Shown: positions 36,225-42,762 of the stretch, piece after piece | Numbering within the stretch: position 1 is the stretch's first letter | How the letters are laid out: the number at the start of each line of letters is the position of its first letter | From: Pseudomonadota bacterium | Lineage (GTDB): Bacteria; Pseudomonadota; Gammaproteobacteria; Xanthomonadales; Rhodanobacteraceae | Direction: 5' to 3' | Assembly: GCA_018240505.1 (NCBI GenBank) | Contig: JAFEFQ010000252.1 | Location: 1 to 64,000, forward strand | Length of the DNA stretch: 64,000 bases | The notes under the pieces: model-generated | What the model was told of the DNA's origin: nothing | The model's input: only the letters and a program-made list of their open reading frames with translations | Databases searched by the model: none | Made by a program: the position numbers and the translations under genes

Positions 36225-36914
36225 TCAATGAACCGATTCAGGTCGGCGGCTGGTTTCGAGAGCGCCCAGAAGTGGCAACGCCGCCACGCAGGCCGCGGCG
36301 GCTCCTACGAGTTGCGCTGCGACGAACACTGCCACATCTTCTGGGCGTATGCCGGCGAAGGTCTGGGTCAGGGAACGGGCGAGGGTCACGGCAGGGTTGG
36401 CGAAGGAAGTGCTCGCGGTAAACCAGTAGGCCGCGAAGATATAGCTGGCGACGAGTGCCGCCATGGAGTCCGCACGGAAGCGCTTCCCGAGGAGAATCGT
36501 CAGCAACAAACCGAACGTGGCGACGCCTTCACTGAGCGCCTGGGCGGCTCCGGCGCGAACGTGAGTGCCAGGCTGGACCAGGGGCAGGTCGAACATCGCG
36601 TGAGCAAGCAGGACGCCGAGTATCGCGGCCACGAGCTGGGTTGCGATGTACAGCGCGGCATCGTATCCGCCTATCTCGCCACGCAGGCGCGCGACCAGGG
36701 TAACCGCGGGATTGAAGTGTGCGCCAGAGACAGGTCCGAGGATCGAGATCAGCGAGTACAGCGCTGCGGCCGTGGCTCCGGCGTTGGCGAGAAGCGCGAC
36801 GCCATCGTTGCCCTTCGACAATGCGATGCCCATGACACCCGAGCCGACCACGGTAGCGAGCAGGATCAGCGTACCGAGGAACTCGGCGACGAGTTTGCGG
36901 AAGAGGGGAGTCAT
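36225..36914 (-). CDS. aqpS: MIP-family channel (AqpS-like aquaglyceroporin) in the ars operon
   Basis: The 229-residue protein has six hydrophobic segments and both half-helix motifs: HFNPAVTL and FANPAVTLAR (two NPA boxes). It overlaps arsC by ATGA and is the last gene of the arsenic operon, where most bacteria have ArsB or Acr3. In Sinorhizobium meliloti AqpS beside ArsC lets arsenite leave down its gradient, and the same role is likely here. The start ATG is at 36914. The longer open frame into arsC is a shadow. Confidence 0.88.
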   Translation of the reverse strand: MTPLFRKLVAEFLGTLILLATVVGSGVMGIALSKGNDGVALLANAGATAAALYSLISILGPVSGAHFNPAVTLVARLRGEIGGYDAALYIATQLVAAILGVLLAHAMFDLPLVQPGTHVRAGAAQALSEGVATFGLLLTILLGKRFRADSMAALVASYIFAAYWFTASTSFANPAVTLARSLTQTFAGIRPEDVAVFVAAQLVGAAAACVAALPLLGALETSRRPESVH

Positions 36915-37300
36915 AGCGTTTCCAGCAAGGCCCTCACGCGCGAGGAGATCTCCTCGCGCACCGCGCGGTAGGCATCGTCCGGCATGTTCTTCGGATCGGG
37001 CAGGTTCCAGTCGAGGCGCTGTTTGGCGGGGACCCAGGGGCAACTGTCCCCGCATCCCATCGTCACGACCGCATCGAATTCTCCGGTGGCCTCGTCCAGC
37101 GACTTCGAAGTGTGCGAGGTCAGGTCGTAGCCCAGTTCCGCCATGAATTGAACGGCCCGCGGGTTGATGCGGCCAGACGGGCGCGAGCCCGCGCTCATTG
37201 CATCAACGAGGTCGCCGCCGTGGATGCGGGCGAAGGCTTCCGCCATCTGACTGCGGTTCGCATTCTCGACGCAAACAAAGAGGAGGCGCTTCCTGGTCAT
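36911..37300 (-). CDS. arsC: Arsenate reductase, LMW-phosphatase (thioredoxin-coupled) type
   Basis: The 129-residue protein has the phosphatase-like P-loop FVCVENANRSQMAEA (CX5R) with the nucleophilic Cys. The two redox cysteines lie in VTMGCGDSCPWVPAKQ, and the closing part is WNLPDPKNMPDD. This is the thioredoxin-dependent ArsC family that reduces arsenate to arsenite. It overlaps the aquaporin gene by ATGA, so its product arsenite would be handed to the channel. It is downstream of arsI by 41 bp. Confidence 0.94.
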   Translation of the reverse strand: MTRKRLLFVCVENANRSQMAEAFARIHGGDLVDAMSAGSRPSGRINPRAVQFMAELGYDLTSHTSKSLDEATGEFDAVVTMGCGDSCPWVPAKQRLDWNLPDPKNMPDDAYRAVREEISSRVRALLETL

Positions 37301-37341
37301 CGACTATCTCGCTGCATGCAGGTTGCGGACAGGGGCGTGAA

Positions 37342-37827
37342 TCAACAACAGGACGACCGGGTTGGCCCACAGCAGGACTGGGTGCCGGCGGTTCCGGCAG
37401 CGGATGACGTGGCGCCGCAAGCAGTTTCCACCGACCCGCAATCGCTCATGCTCGCGTAGTACGTGGTCGCCTCGCCGAGCGTGTGAAAGATCTCCCAGCG
37501 TGTGCCTTGTGGATCTTCCATCCAGGTCTTGTCCGACTTTGCATAGCAGCAGACCGCGCCGGGCTCGTGCGTGATGGTCCCTTCCGCCAGAACAAGGCGG
37601 CTGCCCAGCACGGCCAACTCCGCGGCTGACTCGGCCTGGATGCCGAGGTGGTCGATACCCGGGCCGCGCCCCGCGGTCGATATCGCGAAGTTGACCCGGG
37701 GGTCCTCGAGCATCCACTTTGCGTAGTCGGTCTTGAGCACCGCAGGCTCTGTGGCGAACAACCGGGAGTAAAAACGAACGCTGGCGGGCAAGTCGGCGAC
37801 GTTGAGGTGGACGTGGAAGCGGTTCAT
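37342..37827 (-). CDS. arsI: ArsI/CadI-type VOC protein (C-As lyase-like)
   Basis: The 161-residue protein is a vicinal-oxygen-chelate domain with the ArsI hallmarks. His7 (FHVHLNV), His60 (GIDHLGI) and a Glu in RWEIFHTLG are likely Fe(II) ligands, and Cys93-Cys94 (GAVCCYAKSDKTWMEDP) is the arsenic-binding thiolate pair. Known ArsI enzymes split the C-As bond of trivalent organoarsenicals such as MAs(III). The C-terminal tail is Cys-rich (SCCGPTRSSCC). The ATG at 37827 overlaps the arsR stop. Confidence 0.85.
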   Translation of the reverse strand: MNRFHVHLNVADLPASVRFYSRLFATEPAVLKTDYAKWMLEDPRVNFAISTAGRGPGIDHLGIQAESAAELAVLGSRLVLAEGTITHEPGAVCCYAKSDKTWMEDPQGTRWEIFHTLGEATTYYASMSDCGSVETACGATSSAAGTAGTQSCCGPTRSSCC

Positions 37828-38162
37828 CGTGATTTGCCTCGTGGGTTGGGTGTGCAAGCGGTCGGAGGACTGCAACCCGAACCGGCGCAGCAGTTCTCGG
37901 TGAGGTAGGCGACGAGCGCATTCATCCGGTCGTAGTTCGCGCTGACGCGAATCACCCGGCCCTCGCGCTGGTCGTCCACAAGTCCCGCGGATCGCAGGAC
38001 ATTGAGGTGGGCAGTCAAGGTCGCCGGCGGTAAACCGAGACGCTCCCGCAGGTCTCCCACGGACATTCCTTCAGGTCCGATTTGCACAAGCTCACGGAAA
38101 GCCGCGAGCCGCGACTCATGACCAAGGGCAGTCAACGCATCGAGGGCCTGTGTCGTCTTCAT
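37824..38162 (-). CDS. arsR: ArsR-family transcriptional repressor
   Basis: The 112-residue protein is a winged-helix ArsR/SmtB regulator, with recognition helix LPPATLTAHLNVLRSAGLV and wing REGRVIRVSAN. It has cysteines near the C terminus (ENCCAGSGC) positioned like the As(III)-binding thiols of some proteobacterial ArsR types. It should repress its own operon (arsR-arsI-arsC-aqpS) until arsenite binds. The promoter directly abuts the ATG, so the mRNA is probably leaderless. It overlaps arsI by ATGA. Confidence 0.93.
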   Translation of the reverse strand: MKTTQALDALTALGHESRLAAFRELVQIGPEGMSVGDLRERLGLPPATLTAHLNVLRSAGLVDDQREGRVIRVSANYDRMNALVAYLTENCCAGSGCSPPTACTPNPRGKSR

Positions 38163-38197
38163 AATTCGATATTTCCAGAATTATGAAAATATTGCAA
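38161..38197 (-). promoter_or_regulatory. ars promoter and ArsR operator
   Basis: On the minus strand TTGCAA (38197-38192) and AAATAT (38174-38169) are 17 bp apart. This puts the start of transcription at or within a base or two of the arsR ATG at 38162. The perfect inverted repeat ATAATTC (38161-38167) / GAATTAT (38178-38184) overlaps the -10 box and the start codon, as expected for an autorepressing ArsR operator. The A/T richness contrasts sharply with the surroundings. Confidence 0.75.
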
Positions 38198-38304
38198 GTG
38201 CCATCGGAATGGAGGAGCCGGCGCAGGCTGGAAGCCTGGGTTTGTGCGCTGCGCGGGGAGGGTTTGTGCTGCGGAGGAGGCGGCGCAGGCAGGGAGACGC
38301 AGAC

Positions 38305-38331
38305 AAAACGAAGGCGGCTTTTGGCCGCCTG
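38305..38331 (-). terminator. Rho-independent terminator of tRNA-Leu
   Basis: On the minus strand AGGCGGC and GCCGCCT pair around CAAAA, followed by TCGTTTTG, 11 bp after the tRNA 3' end. It is a sibling of the hairpin at 36171-36196. Confidence 0.8.
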
Positions 38332-38341
38332 TTCGTGCTCG

Positions 38342-38428
38342 TGGTGCCGGTGGAGGGAATCGAACCCACACTCTGTTGCCAGAAACGGATTTTGAGTCCG
38401 TCGCGTCTACCAATTCCGCCACACCGGC
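38342..38428 (-). tRNA. tRNA-Leu (anticodon CAA)
   Basis: The 87-nt class II tRNA has acceptor arms GCCGGTG/CACCGGC and the anticodon stem ACGGA/TCCGT around CTCAAAA (anticodon CAA). A long variable arm and the T loop TTCGATT follow. The 3' CCA is encoded. Confidence 0.95.
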
Positions 38429-38490
38429 ATCGATGAGGGCGCGCAGTATAAGTCAAATCATGGCTGGCTGGCCATGTCTGCGCGGGTGCT

Positions 38491-39069
38491 TCAATGCATG
38501 GCGTCGAGGCTCAGCACGCGCCGGTCGCGGCTGTACCACTCGCCGTCGAGCGGGCGGAATACCGAGCACTGAGTCATCGGCCCGCGGTAGATGTGCAGGG
38601 TGACGGCGAGCGAATCGGCGCTCGGGTTGCGGATCGTGTGGTATTCGTGCGGCGGGATCAGGCTGCCGGCCGAACCGGGGCCGACGTTCATCGTGCCGCG
38701 CGATTCGAAACGGTAGCGCTCGCCAGCCTGCTCGACGAGTTCGTAGGGCGTGATTTCGAGCGAGCCGTGCCACACGCCTTCGACGCACCACATGCCGGCG
38801 TGGTCGTGCACGAGCGTGCCCTGGCCGGGGCCCCAGGTCATCGCGATCACGGCGTAGCCGAACTCCTCGCTGCGGTACAGCTCGCGGCGCGCGTAGTGGT
38901 CCTTCACTTCCTCGAATACGCAGCGCGGCAGCTTGACCGAAGGATCGCGGATCAACTCGCACAGCGTGGTGCGCAGCGCGTTGGCGATGTCGGCATCGCG
39001 ATCATGGTCGACGGCCTGGTCGAGGCGCTCGACGAGGTGTTGGGAACCGGGAAATTCGAGCGCGAGCAT
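38491..39069 (-). CDS. Cysteine dioxygenase-family thiol dioxygenase
   Basis: The 192-residue cupin contains the iron-binding motif VHDHAGMWCVEGVWHGSLE (two His in HDH) and the third His in IPPHEYHTIRNP. The pattern places it in the CDO/3-mercaptopropionate dioxygenase family, which oxidises a thiol to a sulfinate. Bacterial members with this layout use cysteine or 3-mercaptopropionate, and I cannot distinguish them. The ATG at 39069 (MLALEFPG) fits the family start better than the one 12 codons upstream. metX lies 162 bp upstream on the same strand. Confidence 0.85.
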   Translation of the reverse strand: MLALEFPGSQHLVERLDQAVDHDRDADIANALRTTLCELIRDPSVKLPRCVFEEVKDHYARRELYRSEEFGYAVIAMTWGPGQGTLVHDHAGMWCVEGVWHGSLEITPYELVEQAGERYRFESRGTMNVGPGSAGSLIPPHEYHTIRNPSADSLAVTLHIYRGPMTQCSVFRPLDGEWYSRDRRVLSLDAMH

Positions 39070-39231
39070 AGGCCTTGTCGGGAAGTGCGGGCACGAAGCC
39101 CGCATGGTGGCATTCGCGATCCGGAGATCGCTGACATAACGTTCGGCAATAACGATATGCCATTCTACTTCAATGCTCGTGGCATTGCGCGCGCGGCAAA
39201 GGCCGGCAGGGCGCGTTCCACGCCGCCGGGT

Positions 39232-40347
39232 TCACAGTCTGGCCAGAAATCCCGCGATCGCCGCGCCGAAGCGCGGGATGTCGACGAGGAAGGCGTCGTG
39301 GCCCTGCGGCGAGTCGAGCGCGACGAAATCGACCCGCGCTCCGGTCGTGCGCAAACCGTAGGCGATTTCCTCCTGCTGCGACAGCGGAAACAGGATGTCC
39401 GTCGTCACGCCGATCACGAGTGCGGCCTCGACCTCGATCTTCTTCAGCGCAGCGGCAACGCTGCCGTGGCCGTGCGCATCGGGCGCATGCTCGCCGACAT
39501 CGAACCAGTCGCTGGCGCGCGAGAGGTACAGATAGCAATTCGGGTCGAAGCTGCGCACGAATTTCTTCGCGTGCCCTTCGAGGTAGGACTCGACCTGGAA
39601 TTCGGCAGCGAAAGGGTCGTCGTCCTGTTTGTCGTGATCCAGGCGGATGCGCGCGAAGCGGCCGACCCATTCCATCGCCGAGCGGTAGGTGATCACGCCG
39701 AGCTTGCGCGCGATGGCCATGCCGTTTTCGGGATAGTGCGCGTCGTCGTATTCGCCCTGGTTGAAGTTCGGATCGAGGCGGATTGCCTCGCGCTGCAGCG
39801 AACGGATTGCGATCGCGAACGGCTGCGCCTGCGGCGCGGTCGAGATGCTCACGTGCGCGCGCACCGCGCCCGGATGCTCGATCAGATAGCCGAGCGCGCT
39901 CATGCCGCCCATCGAGTTGCCGATCAGGCAGGCGAGCTTTTCGATGCCGAGCCCGCGCGCGAGCTCGAACGCCGAATTGCCGACGTCCTCGAGGGTCAGG
40001 TCGGGGAAGTCGAGCCGGTAGTTTTTTCCGGTTTGCGGATTCATCGAAGCCGGCCCGGTCGAGCCCTTGCAACTGCCGAGCGAATTCACGCAGATCACGA
40101 ACCAGCGATCCGTGTCGATGTGCTTTCCGGGGCCGATCATCTCCTCCCACCAGCCGGGCGAGGGATCGGCCGCGTTCGATGCCGCGTGCGCGCCGGGCGA
40201 AAGGCCGGTGAGGATCAGGATCGCGTTGTCGCGTGCGGCATTGAGCACGCCCCAGGTTTCGTAGGCGAGCCGCGCGCCGATGAGGGCGCCGCCGCGCCGC
40301 ATCGCGAACGGCGAAGGCAGGGCGAAGTATTGGCGTGCGTCGGGCAT
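39232..40347 (-). CDS. metX: MetX-family O-acyltransferase, likely serine O-succinyltransferase
   Basis: The 371-residue alpha/beta hydrolase has the nucleophile elbow IGNSMGGMSALGY, catalytic Asp in VIGVTTDILFP and His in PQGHDAFLVD. It is usually annotated homoserine O-acetyltransferase. The oxyanion-side loop reads LTGLSPGAHAAS instead of the acetyltransferase ALTGDSHA, and in Xanthomonadales such proteins have been shown to succinylate L-serine for cysteine synthesis. I therefore favour serine O-succinyltransferase, with homoserine acylation as the alternative. Neither cysK nor metY is adjacent. Confidence 0.8.
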   Translation of the reverse strand: MPDARQYFALPSPFAMRRGGALIGARLAYETWGVLNAARDNAILILTGLSPGAHAASNAADPSPGWWEEMIGPGKHIDTDRWFVICVNSLGSCKGSTGPASMNPQTGKNYRLDFPDLTLEDVGNSAFELARGLGIEKLACLIGNSMGGMSALGYLIEHPGAVRAHVSISTAPQAQPFAIAIRSLQREAIRLDPNFNQGEYDDAHYPENGMAIARKLGVITYRSAMEWVGRFARIRLDHDKQDDDPFAAEFQVESYLEGHAKKFVRSFDPNCYLYLSRASDWFDVGEHAPDAHGHGSVAAALKKIEVEAALVIGVTTDILFPLSQQEEIAYGLRTTGARVDFVALDSPQGHDAFLVDIPRFGAAIAGFLARL

Positions 40348-40493
40348 GGATTCGGCGGGCGCGGGATTCGGCCCGCGAGTTTATGCCGCGCCCGTGCGCA
40401 CGCCAAGATTCGTGCGGTTATTTTCTCATGCGCCCGTGCGGGCGCGGCGTCGCGCGGCAACGCAGCGCCCCCGTCCGACGACGAACGAAAAGC

Positions 40494-41762
40494 TCAGGGC
40501 ACGGCCTGGTCGATGGTCAACTCCACCGGTTCCGCTCGCGTGTTCGGCATCGGCGCCGACAAGGCCTGCAGGTCCCCGCTCTGCGCGATCGCCTGGCCCG
40601 ACTTCGAGATGCGCGCGCCGACGACGATTTGCGCGAACGCCGAGATCTTCATGTTCGGCAGCATGCTCATCGCGTCGGTCAGGGTGACGCTGGCCGGCAG
40701 TTGCGCCGCTGTGAGCCTGGCGATCGCGAGCGGCATCGGCGGTCCGCTCGCGGCCTTGGCGAAGACGAACAGCGTGTCGGTCGGCGCGATGCGGTCCTTG
40801 AGCTTGGGATCGAGCGCGACCTTGACGGCGATATGTGCGCCGGCGGTGGCCGCTTGGTTTTTGTTCTCATCCGCTGCGACGGGGGCCGCCGTGGTCGATG
40901 TTGTCGCTGCGGTCTGTGCGGAAGGCGCGGGCAGCGGCTTGCCGTCGCGCAATGCCTGTGCCTGCGCGATCTGCTCGCGCACCGATGCGGCCACTTCGGA
41001 GTCCGGCGGCAGCAACGCCAGCAGCGTGTTCCATTTGTTCACCGCGGCGGCGTAGTTGCCGGTCTGCGAATCGGCGATGCCGGCGAGCCACAGGCCTTTC
41101 TGGTTCTGCGGATCGGTCTTGATCGCCTGCTCGATCAGAGTCAGCGCTTCGCCCCGGATGCGGCGGTCGTTGCCGGCGAACACCAGCGCCTCGGCGTAGT
41201 CGACGGCGAGATCGGCGTCGTCGGGCGCGAGTTCATGCGCGCGCCTGAGCGCGTCGCGCGCTTCGGCGAAGCGCTGCGTCGACTTGTAGGCGCGGCCGAG
41301 CAACGCCCAGCCCTCGGCATTGCCGGGTTCCTGCCTCATTTTTTCCGCGAGTTGGGCGATCGCCGCATCGAGATTGGCTCCGTGGCCGCCCGCATCGTCC
41401 TGCGCGCGCGCGACGAGGTTGGCCGGATCGAGCGCCTGCGGCGCGCCGAGCTGACGATAGAGCAGGATCGCGGCGGCCGGCAGCAGCAGGGCGACCACGA
41501 GCGCGAATTGGAAAGCGGATCGACCACGTGCGCTGCGCGGCGCGGACGCAGCGGACACTTGTGCGGCGAGCGCGGCCCGCTTCGCGGAATACTCCGCCTC
41601 GGTGAGCACGCCATCGGCTCGCGCGGATTCCAGCGCCCTGAGCTTGCGCCGCGCTTCGCTTGCCGGATCGGCCGCGGCTCCGCCGCGCAGCAGCGGCACG
41701 AGCACGAAGGCGAGCGCCGCGCCCAGCATCAGCGCGGCGAGCAGGATGAATGCGATGGTCAC
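40494..41762 (-). CDS. ccmI: Cytochrome c maturation protein CcmI (CycH)
   Basis: CcmI presents apocytochrome c to the CcmF/CcmH heme-ligation complex. The 422-residue protein has two transmembrane helices (residues 2-25 and about 88-110) separated by a coiled-coil linker (EARRKLRALESARADGVLTEAEYSA). TPR repeats follow (about 130-290, GNAEGWALLGRAYKSTQRFAEARDALRRA), then a C-terminal beta domain. It starts at a GTG overlapping the ccmH stop. It is the last gene of the ccmFGHI run. Confidence 0.92.
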   Translation of the reverse strand: MTIAFILLAALMLGAALAFVLVPLLRGGAAADPASEARRKLRALESARADGVLTEAEYSAKRAALAAQVSAASAPRSARGRSAFQFALVVALLLPAAAILLYRQLGAPQALDPANLVARAQDDAGGHGANLDAAIAQLAEKMRQEPGNAEGWALLGRAYKSTQRFAEARDALRRAHELAPDDADLAVDYAEALVFAGNDRRIRGEALTLIEQAIKTDPQNQKGLWLAGIADSQTGNYAAAVNKWNTLLALLPPDSEVAASVREQIAQAQALRDGKPLPAPSAQTAATTSTTAAPVAADENKNQAATAGAHIAVKVALDPKLKDRIAPTDTLFVFAKAASGPPMPLAIARLTAAQLPASVTLTDAMSMLPNMKISAFAQIVVGARISKSGQAIAQSGDLQALSAPMPNTRAEPVELTIDQAVP

Positions 41763-42223
41763 CAGTCCTCTTCCTCGGTGTTCTTCGGCTGCCCGCTCTG
41801 GCGCGTCAACGCTTCGCCGACGGCGGCGCGCGCGCGCCGGCGCAGGATGCGCAACAGCGCGATCGCGCCGATCGCGACGAGTACGAACGGGGTGAACCAG
41901 AGCAGGTACGTGCCCGGCTTCAGCGGCGGATCGTAGAGCACGAAATCGTTGTAGCGTGCGGCGAGGTATTGCTTGATCTCCGCGTCGCTCTTGCCCGCGC
42001 GCATCATGTCGAACACCTGCTTGCGCAGGTCTTTGGCGAGGTCGGCATCGGAATCGGCCAGATCCTGGTTCTGGCAGACCAGGCAACGCAGCTGGCGCGC
42101 GAGATTCTGGAAGCGCACTTCCTCGGCGCGGTCCTTGAACGGCAGCGGATCGATCGCGTGTGCGGTCGATGCGAGTGCGCACAGAGCGAGCAGCAGCGCC
42201 ATGAGGACGGAGCGCGGCATCAT
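41759..42223 (-). CDS. ccmH: Cytochrome c maturation protein CcmH
   Basis: The 154-residue protein has a signal/anchor (LMALLLALCALASTAHA) and the periplasmic thiol motif RQLRCLVCQNQDLADSDADLA (LRCxxCQ), which keeps apocytochrome thiols reduced. A C-terminal transmembrane helix and basic tail follow. It is the short single-function CcmH, with the TPR part encoded separately in ccmI. It overlaps ccmG (ATGA) and ccmI (GTGA). Confidence 0.95.
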   Translation of the reverse strand: MMPRSVLMALLLALCALASTAHAIDPLPFKDRAEEVRFQNLARQLRCLVCQNQDLADSDADLAKDLRKQVFDMMRAGKSDAEIKQYLAARYNDFVLYDPPLKPGTYLLWFTPFVLVAIGAIALLRILRRRARAAVGEALTRQSGQPKNTEEEDW

Positions 42224-42762
42224 GGCCTGGCGATCCCGAGCTTCGCCATCTCCGGCAGCAGTTCGCGTTCGATCAGTTCGGGCGTGAACATGCCGATGCG
42301 TTTGTAGCGGATCACGCCTTGTGCATCGACGAGAAAGCTTTCCGGCGCCATGTATACGCCGAAGTCGATGCCGGTGCGGCCGTCGACGTCGCTGACGATC
42401 GCATCGTAAGGATTGCCGAATTGCGCGAGCCAGCGTTTGGCGTCCTCGGGCTGGTCCTTCCACGCCATGCCGATCAGCTTGATGCCGAGCGGCTTGACCT
42501 TCTTGGTCAGGATCGGATGTTCGTCCTGGCAGGTGACGCACCAGCTGCCGAACACGTTGACGAGGTAGGGCTTGCCGAGCAATTCGGCCTTGGAGAGCGA
42601 CTTTGTGGAATCGTATAAAAGTGGAAGTGTGAACTCCGGCGCCGGCTTGCCGATCAGCGGCGAAGGCACTTCGTTCATCTCGTGGTGCTGGTTCCACCAG
42701 ATGCCGAAGCCGAGCAGGCCGACGAGGGCGAAGAAGCCGAGCAGGGGCAGCAGGCGGTTCAC
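42220..42762 (-). CDS. ccmG: Thiol:disulfide interchange protein DsbE (CcmG)
   Basis: The 180-residue membrane-anchored thioredoxin-like protein has an N-terminal helix (LLPLLGFFALVGLLGFGIWW) and the active site GSWCVTCQDEHP. The family acidic/Gly-rich loop is GVYMAPESFLVDAQGVIRYKRIG. It reduces apocytochrome c or CcmH in the periplasm. It overlaps ccmF upstream and ccmH downstream by four bases each. Confidence 0.96.
   Translation of the reverse strand: MNRLLPLLGFFALVGLLGFGIWWNQHHEMNEVPSPLIGKPAPEFTLPLLYDSTKSLSKAELLGKPYLVNVFGSWCVTCQDEHPILTKKVKPLGIKLIGMAWKDQPEDAKRWLAQFGNPYDAIVSDVDGRTGIDFGVYMAPESFLVDAQGVIRYKRIGMFTPELIERELLPEMAKLGIARP

Noticed and set aside
38205..38340. Possible short genes between arsR and tRNA-Leu
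   Set aside because: The frames there translate repeat and terminator DNA and the tRNA complement, and have no start signal or conserved features.
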